A DNA stretch of 64,000 nt from R-RK-3 sp963834945 (GCA_963834945.1 CAWIDT010000005.1:310001-374000); one strand, 5' to 3'; shown: positions 17,449 through 27,427, numbered from the stretch's first letter. Numbers and translations: made by a program. Notes: generated from the letters alone by a model not told the origin.

Positions 17449-18283
17449 TGCGCCGCTTCATCCAGGGCGCGGCGGAGCACCGTGACATGCAGATGGCGGT
17501 CCACGGCGTCGGACATGCCGGCGCCGGCCAAAATGGCATCGGCAGCGGCGAGGTCGAAGCGGCGCGCGAAATCGCGGGCGATCCGGCCGCCGAACAGCGG
17601 CGAGGCGTCGGCGAGGAGGATGGGCGGCCCGTCCACTGCACCAAACACCGCCCGCGCCCGTTCTGCCTCAGGGTCGATCAGGACCGCGCCGATGGCATGG
17701 GCGAAGTCTCCGGGCTTGCGGCAGGCTTTGACATAGCCCCAGCGAGCCGACGCCGCCATGACGGGCACGCGCACGGATTCGAGCATCTCGCCCGGTTGCA
17801 GCGCGGTTTCGAGCGCACCGACGATGAAATCCGCCAGCGGCAGAGTGCGCGTTCCGGCGCCGCTCCCGAGCGTCGCCCGCGCATCGAGCGCGATGAGCGC
17901 CGTCACCCAATCGGCGGCCGGATCGGCGTGGCTGAGGCTGCCGCCGATGGTGCCGCGATTGCGCACCGCGCGGTAGGCGATGGTGCTCGCCACGCGCCGC
18001 ATGGCGCCGCGCGTCGCGTCGGGTACGCGGCCGTCTTCGATATCCGCATGGGTGACGCAGGCGCCGAGAACGAGGTCGACGCCGTCGCGCTCCGCCTGCC
18101 GCAACTCGGGCAGGCCGGAAATGTCGATGACGAGGTCCGGCTCTACCAGCCGCAAATTAAGCATCGGGCCGAGGGACTGACCTCCGGCGATGATCTTAGC
18201 AGTCGGCCCCTCGTCGGCCAGCAACGCGAAAACGCCGTCCAGACCCCGGCCGGGCGGGCATAGCGAAAGGACGCCGGTTTCAC
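17445..18283 (-). CDS. FAD-binding subunit, CoxM type, frameshifted near the start
   Basis: Medium subunit of a molybdenum hydroxylase, which binds FAD through AKIIAGGQSLGPMLNLR and the TIGGSLSHADPAADW motif; both are intact. The uninterrupted frame begins only at 18224 and lacks the family N-terminus. A GTG at 18283, overlapping the stop of the upstream gene as GTGA, opens a frame reading KPASFRYARPAG. That is the expected start, and it joins the main frame if one base is removed near 18246 (a GGCCGGGG run). The gene is therefore read as a 279-codon CDS with one indel. The stop overlaps the CoxS start, as in cox operons. Confidence 0.78.
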
Positions 18284-18980
18284 GCCGCCGGCCTTAGCCG
18301 CGTGCTCAGCACTGCCTCAACGATGCGGCGCGGCGTGATGGGCGAGCGCAAAAGCTCGATGCCGAGGCCCTTGAGCGCATCGTTGACCGCGTTGGCGATC
18401 GCAGCCGGCGGGGCGATGGCACCGCCTTCACCGATGCCCTTGACGCCGAATTCGGTGTAGGGCGAAGGCGTCTCCATGTGATCCAGGCGCGGCTCGGGAA
18501 TGTCCGTTGCGCCCGGCAGCAGATAGTCGGCGAAGGTGGAGGCGAGCGGCTGCCCGCTGGCGTCGAACGGCATCTCCTCATAGAGCGCGGTGCCGATGCC
18601 CTGGGCGAGGCCGCCATAGATCTGGCCGTCGACGATCATCGGGTTCACCAGCACGCCGCCATCCTCGACGATGACGTAGTCCAGGATTTCGACCGTTCCG
18701 AGATCGGGATCGACCGCGACCGTGACCGCGTGAGCGGCATAGCTGAACGTGCCGCTGTCGCGCAGCGGCTTATAGCCGGCGGTCGCCTCCAGCCCGCGCG
18801 GATCGATGCCAGGCGGCAGGTCCTGCGGATGCCGATACCAGGTGCGAGCGATGTCGGCGAGGCCGACGCTGGCGGCGCCGTCGGTGATGCGACCATCGGC
18901 AAGCCGCACTCCCTCAGCGTCGGCCTGGAGCAGCCAGGCGCCGATGCGCGTGGCGCGCGACGCAAGCGCGCATCGTCCCC
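18280..18980 (-). pseudogene. Molybdopterin-binding large subunit (CoxL/XdhB type), C-terminal remnant
   Basis: Only the last 230 or so residues of a subunit that normally has about 770 are present. The remnant holds GQIYGGLAQGIGTALYEEM, SPYTEFGVKGIGEGG (the C-terminal Mo-cofactor loop with the family's Glu) and AIANAVNDAL. Upstream homology stops near IIRGRCALA at about 18980, and the frame then runs into the antisense of a metallo-hydrolase fragment. The first substrate and cofactor domains are missing, so the encoded enzyme cannot work. It ends GTGA with the FAD subunit start. See the matching half-gene on the other strand. Confidence 0.85.
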
Positions 18981-18982
18981 GG

Positions 18983-19528
18983 ATAATCGCGCCGCTCGGC
19001 AATGCACCGCTGATCGCCAAGGCGATCAGGACGGACATCGCCGAAACGGCCGACTGGGGCGACACGATCTCGGTCGGCGATGCCATCCGCGTTACACTCG
19101 TTCCGGCCTATCATTGGTCGACGCGCGTCCTCGGCGACCGAAGGATGGCGCTGTGGTGCGGCTTCGTCATTCAGTCTCCGGCGGGTCTGGTCTACGTTGC
19201 CGGCGACACGGCTTATGGCGGCGGTTCCATCTTCTCCGACATTCGCAAGGCTTTCGGCGCACCCGACGTCGCGATCCTGCCGATCGGCGCCTATGAGCCC
19301 AGATGGTTCATGAAAGCACAGCACGCCAACCCGGATGAGGCCGTGCGGATCATGATGGACTGCGGCGCAAAGCAGGGGCTCGGTGTCCACTGGGGCACGT
19401 TCCAACTCACCGACGAGGCGCGATGGGCGCCGAAGGAAGCGCTGGCCGCGGCGCTACGCGATCACCACGTCCCTGCGAATCGGTTTATCGCGCTCGAACC
19501 GGGTGACGTTTGGTCGAAGATCGGTTGA
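18983..19528 (+). pseudogene. Metallo-beta-lactamase-fold hydrolase, N-terminally truncated
   Basis: The last 180 or so residues of an MBL-fold hydrolase of the NAPE-PLD/UlaG-like group: IIAPLGNAPL, ETADWGDTISVGD, LVPAYHWSTR, GLVYVAGDTAYGGG, LPIGAYEPRWFMKAQHANPDEA and GVHWGTF. The later metal ligands are visible (His of PAYHWS, Asp of AGDTA, His of GVHWG). The N-terminal HxHxDH loop is absent. Homology begins exactly where the CoxL remnant ends, about 18980. The open frame extends to 18806 only because it runs antisense to CoxL. The fragment should be inactive. Confidence 0.8.
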
Positions 19529-19710
19529 TGCTCCATCTTTGGATCGGCAAGTCATAGGCCGCAGGTCGCCGCGCGGCTCCTTTGTGCGCGACCACCTGAC
19601 CGGGGTGAGCACGATTGTATCGCAGGGAACAGCGAGCGTGCGCCATTTCGGGCAAACCTTCTCCATCGCTTTAAGATCAAACGAGATGAAGCATTAGATG
19701 GAGAAAAACG

Positions 19711-20031
19711 ATGCGTAACGTCTTCTTTTTGGCACTTGCAGCCTTTTTCTACGTTGTGAGCGCCCAAGCCAACGCTGATGCGGCACAATGTCGAGTCACA
19801 ACAACAGACACTAAAGTTAAGGAACCAGGCAAGTCGGCTACAGATATTTGGGATGGAGAGTTTTTCTGGTCGAATGATTCGGACTGCAAATACTTACGTG
19901 ATGGAGCTTATTGGTGCGGCACCCCTTCTGGAGCGTTTGTATTACAGGGGTATCCAGAGAAAAAAGTGCATTATACCGCAGGCGCAAGTTCTGTGGACTG
20001 CTTTGAGGGGAACGCGCGGTACGGCGGATAG
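19711..20031 (+). CDS. Small secreted cysteine-containing protein
   Basis: A 106-residue protein with a clear signal peptide (MRNVFFLALAAFFYVVSAQA, cleavage around residues 20-25). The mature domain has Cys27, Cys59, Cys69 and Cys97, which could form two disulfides, and several aromatic residues (WDGEFFW, AYWC). A purine-rich stretch with GGAG lies before the ATG. Codon use is AT-richer than the flanks. I recognise no family. Likely periplasmic or secreted. Confidence 0.6.
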   Translation: MRNVFFLALAAFFYVVSAQANADAAQCRVTTTDTKVKEPGKSATDIWDGEFFWSNDSDCKYLRDGAYWCGTPSGAFVLQGYPEKKVHYTAGASSVDCFEGNARYGG

Positions 20032-20208
20032 GATCTCGCAAAGGAAGCCCGTGGGCTCCCACCGATGGACCACGATGTTCTCGTCGCGGGGGCCGGAATA
20101 GATAAACCGGCCCCTCAGGCTCGTAACCTCGTCGATGTAGGCAAATCAAATTGACTTATTGCTCCGTCCTTTCGATCATCGAGCCAGTCCCGGCTTGCGG
20201 AGGCGCGC

Positions 20209-21760
20209 ATGGATCTGAATTTGCCGCGGGTGACGTATTCCAATATCGGCGTCGATTTTTCTCCGGTGCATGCGCATTTGGACAGCCTCATTGCCGGCTT
20301 CGAGAAGCAGTCGCTTGGCGAGGAATGGCGCACGCCTTTTGCCTCCGGAGCCGTCCAAAGCATTGCCAGTCCGATCGATTCGGATATCTCGCTAGGCCGG
20401 TTTCCAGTCTCCAAGGCGACCGACGTCAAAGCGGCGGTCAGCGCCGCCCGCTCCGGCGCGAAACTCTGGAATACCGCCTCGCTGAAGGAGCGCCTTGCCT
20501 TCGCCGACCGATGGAAAAGAGTGCTGGCAGAGCAGAAATACCAGCTCGGGCTCGCCGCACTCTACGAGATCGGGAAATCGCGCATGGAGGCGGTGGGCGA
20601 GGCCGAAGAAGCCGTTGATATGGTCGACTACTATTCGTCGGTGTTGCGCTCGAACAATGGCTACACGCTTGCGATGAGCGAGCTGGTGGCGAACGAGACC
20701 GCCCGCAGCGTGCTCAAGCCCTATGGCGCATTCGCCGTCATTGCGCCGTTCAACTTCCCGCTCGCCCTTTCCATCGGCATGATTTCGGGCGCCCTGCTGA
20801 CGGGCAATGCGGTCGTCTTCAAGCCGTCTCCCGGATGCGCACTGACCGGGCTGCTCATCGCCGACACCATAAGCAAGGCCGGTCTGCCGGAGGGCGTATT
20901 CAATATCATTCTGGGCGATGGCGAGGTCGGCCGCCTGCTGGCGACGGACGAAAACATCGATGGGGTCGCTTTCACCGGCTCGCATCGCACGGGCATGAGC
21001 ATCTTCCGCCACATGGCGAGCCAGCCCTACATGAAACCCGTCATTGCCGAGATGGGTGGAAAGAATCCGGCCTACGTCACACGAAACGCTGATCTGGACC
21101 GCGCCGCACAGGGCATTGCGCGCTCGGCCTTCGGCCTTCAGGGGCAGAAATGCTCGGCCTGTTCGGTGGCCTATGTCGACAACACCATCAAGGACGAATT
21201 CATCTCAAAACTCGTGGCCGTCACCGCTAAGCTGATCGTAGGTGATCCGCGCAAGGCCGAGACCTTCATGGGCCCTGTTTACGGGGATGCAGCGATCGAT
21301 CGCTTCAGATTGGCGGTTGCGCAGGCGCTAGAGAGCGGCAAAGTGCACTTCGGGGGGAAGGCGCTTCTCCAGGGCTTTTTCCGACAATTACGTGCTGCCG
21401 ACCGTCGTCGAGCTCCCGGAGCCGAGCACTCTCACGCGCGAGGAGCTGTTCATACCATTCCTCGTTGTCCGCGGCGTCGATGGCCTCGAATCGGCGCTCG
21501 CCGAGGGCAATGATGTCGCCTATGGCCTCACCGCCGGCATTTTCACGCGCGACGAAGACGAGTTGCGATATTTCCTCGATCATGCCGAAGCGGGCGTCCT
21601 TTACGCCAATCGTGCGAGCGGGGCGACGACCGGCGCATGGCCCGGCGCACAGCCGTTCTGTGGCTGGAAAGGAACCGGAGTGAGCGGCAAGGGAGGGCTC
21701 GGCGCCTACTTCCTCCCGCAGTTCATGCGCGAACAGAGTCAGACCATCATGACCCGGTGA
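20209..21760 (+). CDS. Aldehyde dehydrogenase, P5C-dehydrogenase-like, single frameshift
   Basis: NAD(P)-dependent aldehyde dehydrogenase. The first frame (20209-21513) carries the Rossmann/NAD part (VIAPFNFPLALS, VVFKPSP, VAFTGSHRTG) and the catalytic pair: Glu in AEMGGKNPA and Cys315 in GQKCSACSVAYVD. GQKCSA and the ELVANETARS region look most like glutamate-semialdehyde (P5C) dehydrogenases. After GGKALLQG the expected SDNYVLPTVVELP and the rest of the protein to GWKGTGVSGKGG lie in the +1 frame, ending 21760. One indel in the CTTTTTCC run near 21378 explains this. The following aminotransferase suggests a shared amino-acid or polyamine catabolic role. Confidence 0.8.
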
Positions 21761-21888
21761 GTTGCGGCGAACGCCTCGCCGCCTGTTCGCAGCCCGCGCT
21801 GCCTCGCCTTGCATCGACGCGAGCCCGCCCATGAGCGCCCCCCGCAATGTCCTCGCGCAAATATCTGAACGGAAGCCGCACTTGACGC

Positions 21889-23313
21889 ATGCGGAATAAA
21901 GTCTCGATCCAGGGAGTACGTCGATTGTCGCGCCAGCCAAACGCAGCGGATGCTTCGGTGCCGGCCGAGCCGCCGCCGTCCAACCTTTTTTACCTGTCGG
22001 GCCTCCGGCGGCCGCTCGTCGACCGCGCCGAGGGTATTTACATCTACACCCGCGACGGGCGCCGCTTCATCGACGGCTCCAGCGGGCCGGTGGTGGCCAA
22101 TCTCGGCCACGGCAATCGCAATGTGCTGGCGGCGATGCAGCGGCAGATAGAGAAGGCAACCTTCGCATACCGTCTGCATTTCGAGAACGAGCCGGCCGAA
22201 ACGCTCGCCACCCGGCTCGCGGCACGGATGCCGGAAGGCCTCGACCGGGTTTTCTTTGTCTCCGGGGGCTCTGAAGCGGTCGAGTCCGCCCTGAAGCTGG
22301 CGCGCCAATGGGCGGTCGTCACCGGCCAAGGCGGGCGCTGGAAAGTGATAGGCCGGTTTCCATCCTATCACGGCGGGACCATGGGCGCGCTCAGCGTCAC
22401 CGGCGACCTCGCGCTCACCGAGACTTTCACGCCGCAAATTCGCGGCATGCCGACCGTGCCCGCCCCGACCGCCTATCGCGACCGGGACAAGTTGTCGATG
22501 GAGGAGCGCGGCACCAAATATGCGGACGTGCTTGAGGCATGCATATTGGCGGAAGGACCGGCAACCGTGCTCGCCTTCATCACGGAACCGGTCGGCGGCG
22601 CCGCGACCGCCGCGCTCGTCCCTCCCGACAGCTATTTCCCACGCATCCGTGAAATCTGCGACCGCTACGGCATTTTGCTGATCCATGACGAGGTGATGAC
22701 CGGGGCCGGGCGCACCGGACGCTTTCTCGGTGGCGACCATTGGGGCTGCCGGCCGGACATCATCGCGCTTGCGAAGGGTCTGGGTGCAGGCTATGCGCCG
22801 CTCGGCGCGATGGTCGCGCATCGGCGGCTCGTCGAGCCGGTGCTTCGGTCCGGCGGCTTCCAGCACGGATACACCTATGCCGGCAATCCCCTTGCCTGTG
22901 CGGTCGGCGTTGCCGTGCTCAGCGAACTCGACCGGCTCGGCGCCATCGAGAATGCGGCGGCGATGGGCGATTATCTCAAGGGCCAGCTTGAACGGCTTGC
23001 CGGTCGCTATTCCTTCATGGCTGGCGTGCGGGGCAAAGGCCTGCTCATCGGTGCCGACCTCGTCGCCGACCAAGAGACCTTTGCGCCCTTGCCCAAATCC
23101 CTGAATGCCGCGGCGCGGCTGCTCGCCCTCGCCTATGATCGCGGGCTGATCCTCTACGGACGGCGCATTCGCGGCGATGGCCTGGAGCTCGACAACATCA
23201 TCGTCGCGCCGCCGCTGATCATCACGCGCGAGGAGGTTGACGAGATGCTCGGCATTCTCGATGCGAGCCTTGCGGCGCTCGCCATGGAATTCAACCTGCC
23301 GGCGGAGGTCTGA
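21889..23313 (+). CDS. Class III PLP-dependent aminotransferase
   Basis: A 474-residue fold-type I aminotransferase. Landmarks are SSGPVVANLGHGN, the phosphate-binding FVSGGSEAVESAL, LLIHDEVMTGAGRTG with the conserved Asp, and the PLP Lys296 in ALAKGLGAGYAPLGAM. An unusual 35-residue N-terminal extension precedes SNLFYLSGL; a TTG at about 21925 with GGGAG nine bases upstream is an alternative start. Class III enzymes act on omega-amino groups such as beta-alanine, GABA, ornithine or diamines. With the preceding semialdehyde-type dehydrogenase, transamination of an omega-amino compound then aldehyde oxidation is a reasonable but unproved pathway. Confidence 0.88.
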   Translation: MRNKVSIQGVRRLSRQPNAADASVPAEPPPSNLFYLSGLRRPLVDRAEGIYIYTRDGRRFIDGSSGPVVANLGHGNRNVLAAMQRQIEKATFAYRLHFENEPAETLATRLAARMPEGLDRVFFVSGGSEAVESALKLARQWAVVTGQGGRWKVIGRFPSYHGGTMGALSVTGDLALTETFTPQIRGMPTVPAPTAYRDRDKLSMEERGTKYADVLEACILAEGPATVLAFITEPVGGAATAALVPPDSYFPRIREICDRYGILLIHDEVMTGAGRTGRFLGGDHWGCRPDIIALAKGLGAGYAPLGAMVAHRRLVEPVLRSGGFQHGYTYAGNPLACAVGVAVLSELDRLGAIENAAAMGDYLKGQLERLAGRYSFMAGVRGKGLLIGADLVADQETFAPLPKSLNAAARLLALAYDRGLILYGRRIRGDGLELDNIIVAPPLIITREEVDEMLGILDASLAALAMEFNLPAEV

Positions 23314-23363
23314 CCGATGGCCAGACGCCGGCCGACGCCATCGCCCAGCCGAGGCTGGCGCCT

Positions 23364-24360
23364 CTATTCAGGCTTGAACAGGAAGTCGATCGAGTAGGGT
23401 ACCCAGCCCCTCTCACTTTCCTGATGCAGCCAGAAATAGGCGGTTTGCTGATCGAAATCGACTATGGCGCGAGCGATTGTATTCCTGTTGAGAATGCTCT
23501 TCGACTTGCCGTGCGACTGATCTCCGACCAGCCTTGTCATCGATGCAACGTCCATGGATTGCGCTGCCATCGCGCTTGCATCTTTAAATCGATGATGCGA
23601 ACTCCCGCTGGCGACCAGACCGCGCTGGCCGAGAACCGGATCAAGCAAATGATTGGTGTGAACAAACGGCGTTCCGGGCCTGGTCACCCGATGCTGCGTC
23701 GCCGTGCACTCGATACTGGTCAGACCTTCCGGCACGATCGACCAGGGTATGGGCAAATCCGGAGCTGCGCGGAACGGCAAGAATCCCGTCCAGATCAGCC
23801 GCGCCAAATCGGAGTTCACTCAATGCCCGTGCGATGGCGTGCTTCGGAACGCCATCTCGACTATCCGCATGCGAAATACTGTTGATGGCCTGCACATGAC
23901 CTCGGGACGAGATGCTCAACGCGACCCCGCCCAATGGAGCGCCGTAATAGTAGAGCTCTAGCGAGGTCGTGTCTCCCGCCCGCTTCTTCAGGACGCAGAT
24001 TTCCGTCGCTGCATCCGGATCCCAATCCTCATTATGCCCGATCAGACGCCCTTCATTTGTGACGATTGTTGTGCACCTCTCAGATGGATCCGGCGAAAGC
24101 TGATCTTCGATCGCGACCGCCCAAAGCGCCAACAACTCAACGTCGGCTGCATTTGCGTAAGACTGCAGCTCGGCCACATAGTCGGGAAAGTACTTTTCCG
24201 TTTGCTGCAAAAGCATCCGTGCCCGCCGCCACGCGGAATCATCTACGCCTTCTAAATCCTCGATGTAGTCTCGGATCTTGTCTCCAAATCGTAGACCCAG
24301 CGCCCGTCCGAGTTTGACCGGATCGGACCCTTCGACTTCATAGTAATTGACATGGACCAT
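23364..24360 (-). CDS. C45-family autoproteolytic acyltransferase-like protein, single frameshift
   Basis: Ntn-hydrolase related to acyl-CoA:6-aminopenicillanate acyltransferase. The first frame (24360-23641) has the helical pro-region, then ERCTTIV with Cys96 as the probable nucleophile exposed by self-cleavage, GHNEDWD, and a GHVQAINSI segment. Around 23735 the frame shifts: AHTLVDRAGR continues as LTSIECTATQHRVTRPGTPFVHTNHLLDP in the frame ending 23364. The joined product is about 330 residues, normal for the family. These enzymes transfer or remove acyl groups on amines and are often mis-annotated as penicillin acylases; the substrate is unknown. It is convergent with the aminotransferase. 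Confidence 0.72.
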
Positions 24361-24431
24361 TCGCGTCGTCTCGGCTGCTTATGAGCGTCGGTGCTGTCCC
24401 TATTCCGTGAAACGGCGCTTCAGATCGTCAA

Positions 24432-25640
24432 CTACAACTCATCGCTCTGACGATTGGCAAACGTCATGCAAATATGCAATGCACGAACGCGGAACAGGAA
24501 GCGTTCTTCATTGCTCTGAATTTGTTCTTCAAGCAGCAAAACCAGTTGCTCAGCACTCGACGCATTCTTCAGCGAGCGGTTGACAAATACTTTGGCAAAC
24601 GGACCCATATGAACCGCGAGCGCCGCGATCAATGACTCGATGCACTCTTCTGACGGGCGGTATCCGACGGACTCAGCCAACAAACCTGATGTTGATTCCG
24701 CTTCCGGCACAGCGACAGCACTGTCCGACGGTTTCGGCGTCGGTGTCGGGCTGGTCTGCTGCGCCGGCGGCTCATGACCGGCACGCATGCTGGCATCGTC
24801 CGGGCGCTGAGCGGCTGCAGGCGCAGCGGAAGTCTTGGCGGCGGCGGCGTTAGATTGTATTTGCGAGCCAGCAACAGCCGGGGGGGCCGTTTTTCGGGCG
24901 GCCGGTACGGCATTCTCGTTCACCAATTGCGTGGCGTGTCGCTTATCGAGAATGATCGCTCCGTTGGAATGCTCGGCGGTGCGATCAGCCTTCTGCTCGG
25001 CGAATTGTTGATCGCGGATCTGGCGCAGGGTCTCGCGATCAAATTGCGTCGTACGGTCGAGACTTGACATGCCCACCTGCGTTTCATCGAGTTCGGTGCG
25101 CTCGGGTGGTGGTGTAACTGCAAATGTCACAATCCGACGGGATATATTCTTCAGACGCGGGACGCCGCGCTCTTCGAATGTTGCCGCAATTCGCGCGGAG
25201 ATGGTATCCATGACCGCGCCCGAAACCAGGATCCCGCCCGGATCGGCTAAGTCTTCGAGCTGCGAAGCAATCGTAAGCGTTTCACCGTAGGGCAAATCCT
25301 TTTCGAAGAGCACATCGCCAAGATGAATGCCGATGCGCATACGCATATTTCTGACCTCGGCAGCCCGCAAAGCCAGCTGGTGTTGCGTCTCGAGCGCACA
25401 CCGGACAGCGTTTACCGCGCTTTCAAATAAGGCGCACACACCGTCACCGGGCCTCCCGAAAAGCCAGCCTTCGTGTGCTTGCAGTTGCTGAGTAACAATC
25501 GCTCGTATTTGATTGAAGGCACTAATCGCGCCAGCCTCGTCCACCTCCATCATGCCGCTGAAGCCGGTGATGTCAGCTGCAAAAACCGCACGCAAGCCAC
25601 GACGTGTGGTCTTGAGCTTTTCTTCCGTGCTCTCGCTCAT
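24432..25640 (-). CDS. Class III nucleotidyl-cyclase-like protein with degenerate catalytic motif
   Basis: A 402-residue protein with a cyclase homology domain (about 15-170), a Pro/Ala-rich linker (about 225-330) and a C-terminal GPFAKVFVN-type helical domain. Both metal Asp residues are present (Asp23 in AADITGFS, Asp66 in GRPGDGVCA). The motif normally reading VNxAARL is LTIASQL, so the transition-state Asn and Arg are Thr123 and Gln127. Synthesis of cAMP is doubtful; the domain may bind nucleotide or act as a regulator. The start overlaps the kinase stop by one base (TAATG), so it is translated together with the kinase. Its C-terminal domain is related to the two at the kinase C-terminus. 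Confidence 0.82.
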   Translation of the reverse strand: MSESTEEKLKTTRRGLRAVFAADITGFSGMMEVDEAGAISAFNQIRAIVTQQLQAHEGWLFGRPGDGVCALFESAVNAVRCALETQHQLALRAAEVRNMRMRIGIHLGDVLFEKDLPYGETLTIASQLEDLADPGGILVSGAVMDTISARIAATFEERGVPRLKNISRRIVTFAVTPPPERTELDETQVGMSSLDRTTQFDRETLRQIRDQQFAEQKADRTAEHSNGAIILDKRHATQLVNENAVPAARKTAPPAVAGSQIQSNAAAAKTSAAPAAAQRPDDASMRAGHEPPAQQTSPTPTPKPSDSAVAVPEAESTSGLLAESVGYRPSEECIESLIAALAVHMGPFAKVFVNRSLKNASSAEQLVLLLEEQIQSNEERFLFRVRALHICMTFANRQSDEL

Positions 25641-27121
25641 TACCTAAGTCCATCCCGTGTATGATTTTCCATCTTGGCAAGGAAGGTTATTCGCTCAGCC
25701 TCGTTGGGAATATATTCGGCTAGCATTCGATAGAAGTCCTCGTGCCCCATGGCTTTCTGAGCAATTCTTTTCACCAGCACTCTCGCGATGGGCCCGATGA
25801 CCGGTAGGAGGGCAGCGTGTGCCGCATCCGCGTCGGCATTCGATATCATCGCGTCTAATTGCAGACCGGCGATGCCCGTGTCGTTCCGTATCGTGCGTTC
25901 AGCAAGCTGCCGGAAACGGCGCGCTTCGGCCTCGACCGGAATTTGCGCGGAAAGCGACGAGAGCAGCGTCTCAGGATCGGTTGCTTCTTCCGAAGCCTTC
26001 TTCAGAACGACTCGCGCAATCGGGCCTATGACGCGTGCGAGCGCGAGTTCCACTACGCCCAGCGTTTCCGACGTCAGCCTGGCTAACATCGTCGTCCTTG
26101 AATGACCGCTGACCGCATTGTGCGACGAACCGGATTGAGCCGTGGTGCTCTGGCCCGTTGTTTGCGTCAACGAGATCGCTGTCAGATCGAGCGACCGGCT
26201 GTCATCGGTTCCCGTCGCCTCGATTGCTGTGTTCAATGCGTCGATGAACTCGCCGCCAGTTTGAAAACGATCATCCGGATTCCGGGCCAGGGCGCGCTGA
26301 ACGACTGCATCAAGGTGCCGCCATTGGCCAGGGCGCAGCGTCGACAAACCCGGCGGTTTATCATTGAGCAGCTTGCGCATCAGTTCCGGCAGATTTCTTG
26401 CCACGAAGGGTTTGGCGCCCGTCAGCATTTCGAAAAGAACAACGCCTGATGCGTAAAGGTCAGAGCGTCCATCGACCGGCCGGCCAAGGAACTGCTCAGG
26501 TGACATGTAGTTCGGGGTTCCGACCGCGCCGAGGCCGGTTGCATTAGTCAGGCCAGTTACATCGAAGCGCGCGACGCCGAAATCCGTGACTTTGATCGAA
26601 GTCGCCGTCGGACACAGAATATTCGAGGGTTTGACATCGCGGTGCACGATGCCTTTCGAGTGCGCATGTTCAAGCGCGGACACGAGTTGCACCATGATCT
26701 CGCCGACCTGGCGAAGCGGCAGCATGGTCCCGGAATTGATGACGTTTTCCAGCGTGCCCGCGTCGACGAATTCCATGACGATGTAGGGAGTGTCGTCCTG
26801 CTCGACATAATCGAACACTGTCACAATGTTGGGGTGGACGCATCGTCCCGCGGAACGGGCCTCAGTCGAAAAGCGCTTCAGCAGAGTTTCGCGATCGGCG
26901 ACCCCCGACAACATATCAAGACGCAGCGTCTTGATAGCCACCGGGCGATCAATCTGTCCGTCATACGCCTTATAAACGACGCCGACCGAACCCCGACCTA
27001 TTAAACCATCCACCCGATACTTACCGACACGGGTTACTATGCCGACGTGGGTCAGTATCTTGGCGCCTTGCGGGTCGGTCGGCACACCGTGCGGAGCATC
27101 GGTGTGTCCGATATTCACCAT
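25640..27121 (-). CDS. Hanks-type Ser/Thr protein kinase with two C-terminal GPIARV repeats
   Basis: A 493-residue soluble kinase. The domain spans about 35-300 and keeps all key residues: glycine loop GRGSVGVVY, Lys64 (VAIK), Glu88, HRDVKPSN (Asp162, Lys164, Asn167), Asp180 of DFG and the SPE motif near 208. It should be active. A Ser/Thr-rich linker (300-345) leads to two related helical repeats at about 357-408 and 435-486, each beginning GPIARV(V/L)(L/V)K and ending in an Ile-Pro-x-Glu-Ala-Glu segment. There is no transmembrane helix, so it is cytosolic. The stop overlaps the cyclase start, and the caspase-like gene lies about 300 bases upstream on the same strand, so the three probably work in one pathway. 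Confidence 0.9.
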   Translation of the reverse strand: MVNIGHTDAPHGVPTDPQGAKILTHVGIVTRVGKYRVDGLIGRGSVGVVYKAYDGQIDRPVAIKTLRLDMLSGVADRETLLKRFSTEARSAGRCVHPNIVTVFDYVEQDDTPYIVMEFVDAGTLENVINSGTMLPLRQVGEIMVQLVSALEHAHSKGIVHRDVKPSNILCPTATSIKVTDFGVARFDVTGLTNATGLGAVGTPNYMSPEQFLGRPVDGRSDLYASGVVLFEMLTGAKPFVARNLPELMRKLLNDKPPGLSTLRPGQWRHLDAVVQRALARNPDDRFQTGGEFIDALNTAIEATGTDDSRSLDLTAISLTQTTGQSTTAQSGSSHNAVSGHSRTTMLARLTSETLGVVELALARVIGPIARVVLKKASEEATDPETLLSSLSAQIPVEAEARRFRQLAERTIRNDTGIAGLQLDAMISNADADAAHAALLPVIGPIARVLVKRIAQKAMGHEDFYRMLAEYIPNEAERITFLAKMENHTRDGLR

Positions 27122-27271
27122 AATGTTCCCCTGACGTCATCGTTGTGTTTGTTTTGTGTCGATTTGATGTCACAACCAAGGTACAGCAACCACCCTTGCG
27201 TCGCAAACACAGTTACATTATCGCCGAGATAACTCAATCCGCGACATCATGGGAGTTACCGTCGGAACAGC

Positions 27272-27400
27272 TTGCGTCAAGAAAGCCACACGCCGGAAAA
27301 ATTGCCCTTTTTCGAGAAGTTGGCGGACTCCGCCTTACAGCGATTGGAGCAGCAATTGCGTGTGCTCCGGGCGGAAAAAGACGCCACCCTTTTCAGTCCG
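27272..27400 (+). pseudogene. Remnant of a CRP/FNR-type cyclic-nucleotide-binding domain
   Basis: A plus-strand frame from TTG at 27272 reads LPFFEKLADSALQRLEQQL then RVLRAEKDATLFSPGD. This is the start of a cNMP-binding domain (pattern: FxxLxxxxLxxLxxxLxxxxxxxGxxLFxxGD). After FSPGDISIA the frame becomes antisense to the 3' end of the caspase-like gene, so only about 45 residues survive. It fills most of the 306-base gap between the kinase start and the caspase-like stop. Confidence 0.45.
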
Positions 27401-27427
27401 GGCGACATCTCGATTGCGCGTCATCGC

